5,608 nucleotides of DNA from Streptomyces katrae (GTDB lineage Bacteria; Actinomycetota; Actinomycetes; Streptomycetales; Streptomycetaceae), in the NCBI RefSeq assembly GCF_000966975.1, contig NZ_JZWV01000927.1, positions 1 through 5,608 on the forward strand. Reading direction: 5' to 3'. The position numbers and the translations under genes were made by a program. Below the pieces are notes generated by a model. It ran no database searches. It saw only the letters and a list, made by a program, of their open reading frames with translations, and was not told where the DNA came from. This document shows positions 5,582-5,608 of this stretch, piece after piece (the stretch's first letter is position 1; every line of letters starts with the position of its first letter).

Positions 5582-5608
5582 GACGACCCCCGCCACCCCG
5601 CCTTACGC
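5574..5608 (+). CDS. probable N-terminus of an unidentified divergent gene
   Basis: A GTG at 5574 opens a frame reading MPKTTPATPPY to the window end (11 codons plus two bases). The start is supported by the TAGCGT -10 placed 7 nt upstream (leaderless) and by the divergent position relative to cdgB. There is no ribosome binding site. The short Thr/Pro-rich start ending in PPY resembles the beginning of some GntR-family regulators, which would fit the palindrome at the start, but 11 residues cannot establish a family. Confidence 0.4.
   Translation, partial: MPKTTPATPPY

Overview
The window has very high G+C, with almost every third codon position G or C. It carries GGAGG-type ribosome binding sites, a probable leaderless gene start and BldD-box-like DNA, all typical of an actinomycete and most likely Streptomyces. 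The gene order (ROK sugar kinase, nagA, PfkB-family sugar kinase, then on the opposite strand a membrane-anchored carbohydrate-binding protein and a GAF-PAS-GGDEF diguanylate cyclase) matches what I recall of the Streptomyces coelicolor SCO4285-SCO4281 region. There the cyclase is CdgB. This match is from memory and was not searched.

Plus strand, 1-2482: amino-sugar catabolism. The window opens inside the C-terminal part of a ROK kinase (nagK-like). Its stop codon overlaps the nagA start by one base, so the two look translationally coupled. NagA (383 aa) has all expected catalytic and metal-binding residues. After a 104-nt gap comes a complete 310-aa kinase of the 1-phosphofructokinase / tagatose-6-phosphate kinase branch of PfkB. 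Together the kinase and deacetylase would turn N-acetylhexosamine into hexosamine-6-phosphate. The PfkB enzyme could act lower down, but its substrate cannot be read from sequence.

Minus strand, 2492-5269: cell-surface carbohydrate binding and c-di-GMP signalling. The gene at 2492-3470 encodes a Pro/Gln-rich cytoplasmic segment, one membrane helix, a Ser/Pro linker and a CBM35/CBM6-like beta-sandwich. As written it is broken by a one-nucleotide-equivalent frameshift at a GC-rich run near 3100-3113. It converges on the PfkB gene with only 9 nt between stop codons. Upstream of it (68-nt gap, same strand) lies cdgB, 576 aa: GAF, PAS/PAC, and a GGDEF domain with intact active and inhibitory sites but with a large glycine-rich insertion inside the domain.

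Intergenic 5270-5573: a dense, relatively A+T-rich control region between cdgB and a probable divergent gene whose first 35 bases (leaderless GTG at 5574) end the window. It holds a BldD-box match (8 of 9 defined positions) overlapping a TTGACC -35 element, a perfect TGTGA-N6-TCACA Crp-like palindrome just upstream, and two further palindromes near the divergent start. BldD is a c-di-GMP-binding repressor, so this arrangement suggests feedback of c-di-GMP on its own cyclase and possible cAMP/Crp input.

I saw no mobile elements, CRISPR arrays, tRNA or rRNA genes. No wholly new system is evident. The main points of interest are the cdgB control region, the GGDEF insertion and the frameshifted surface protein.
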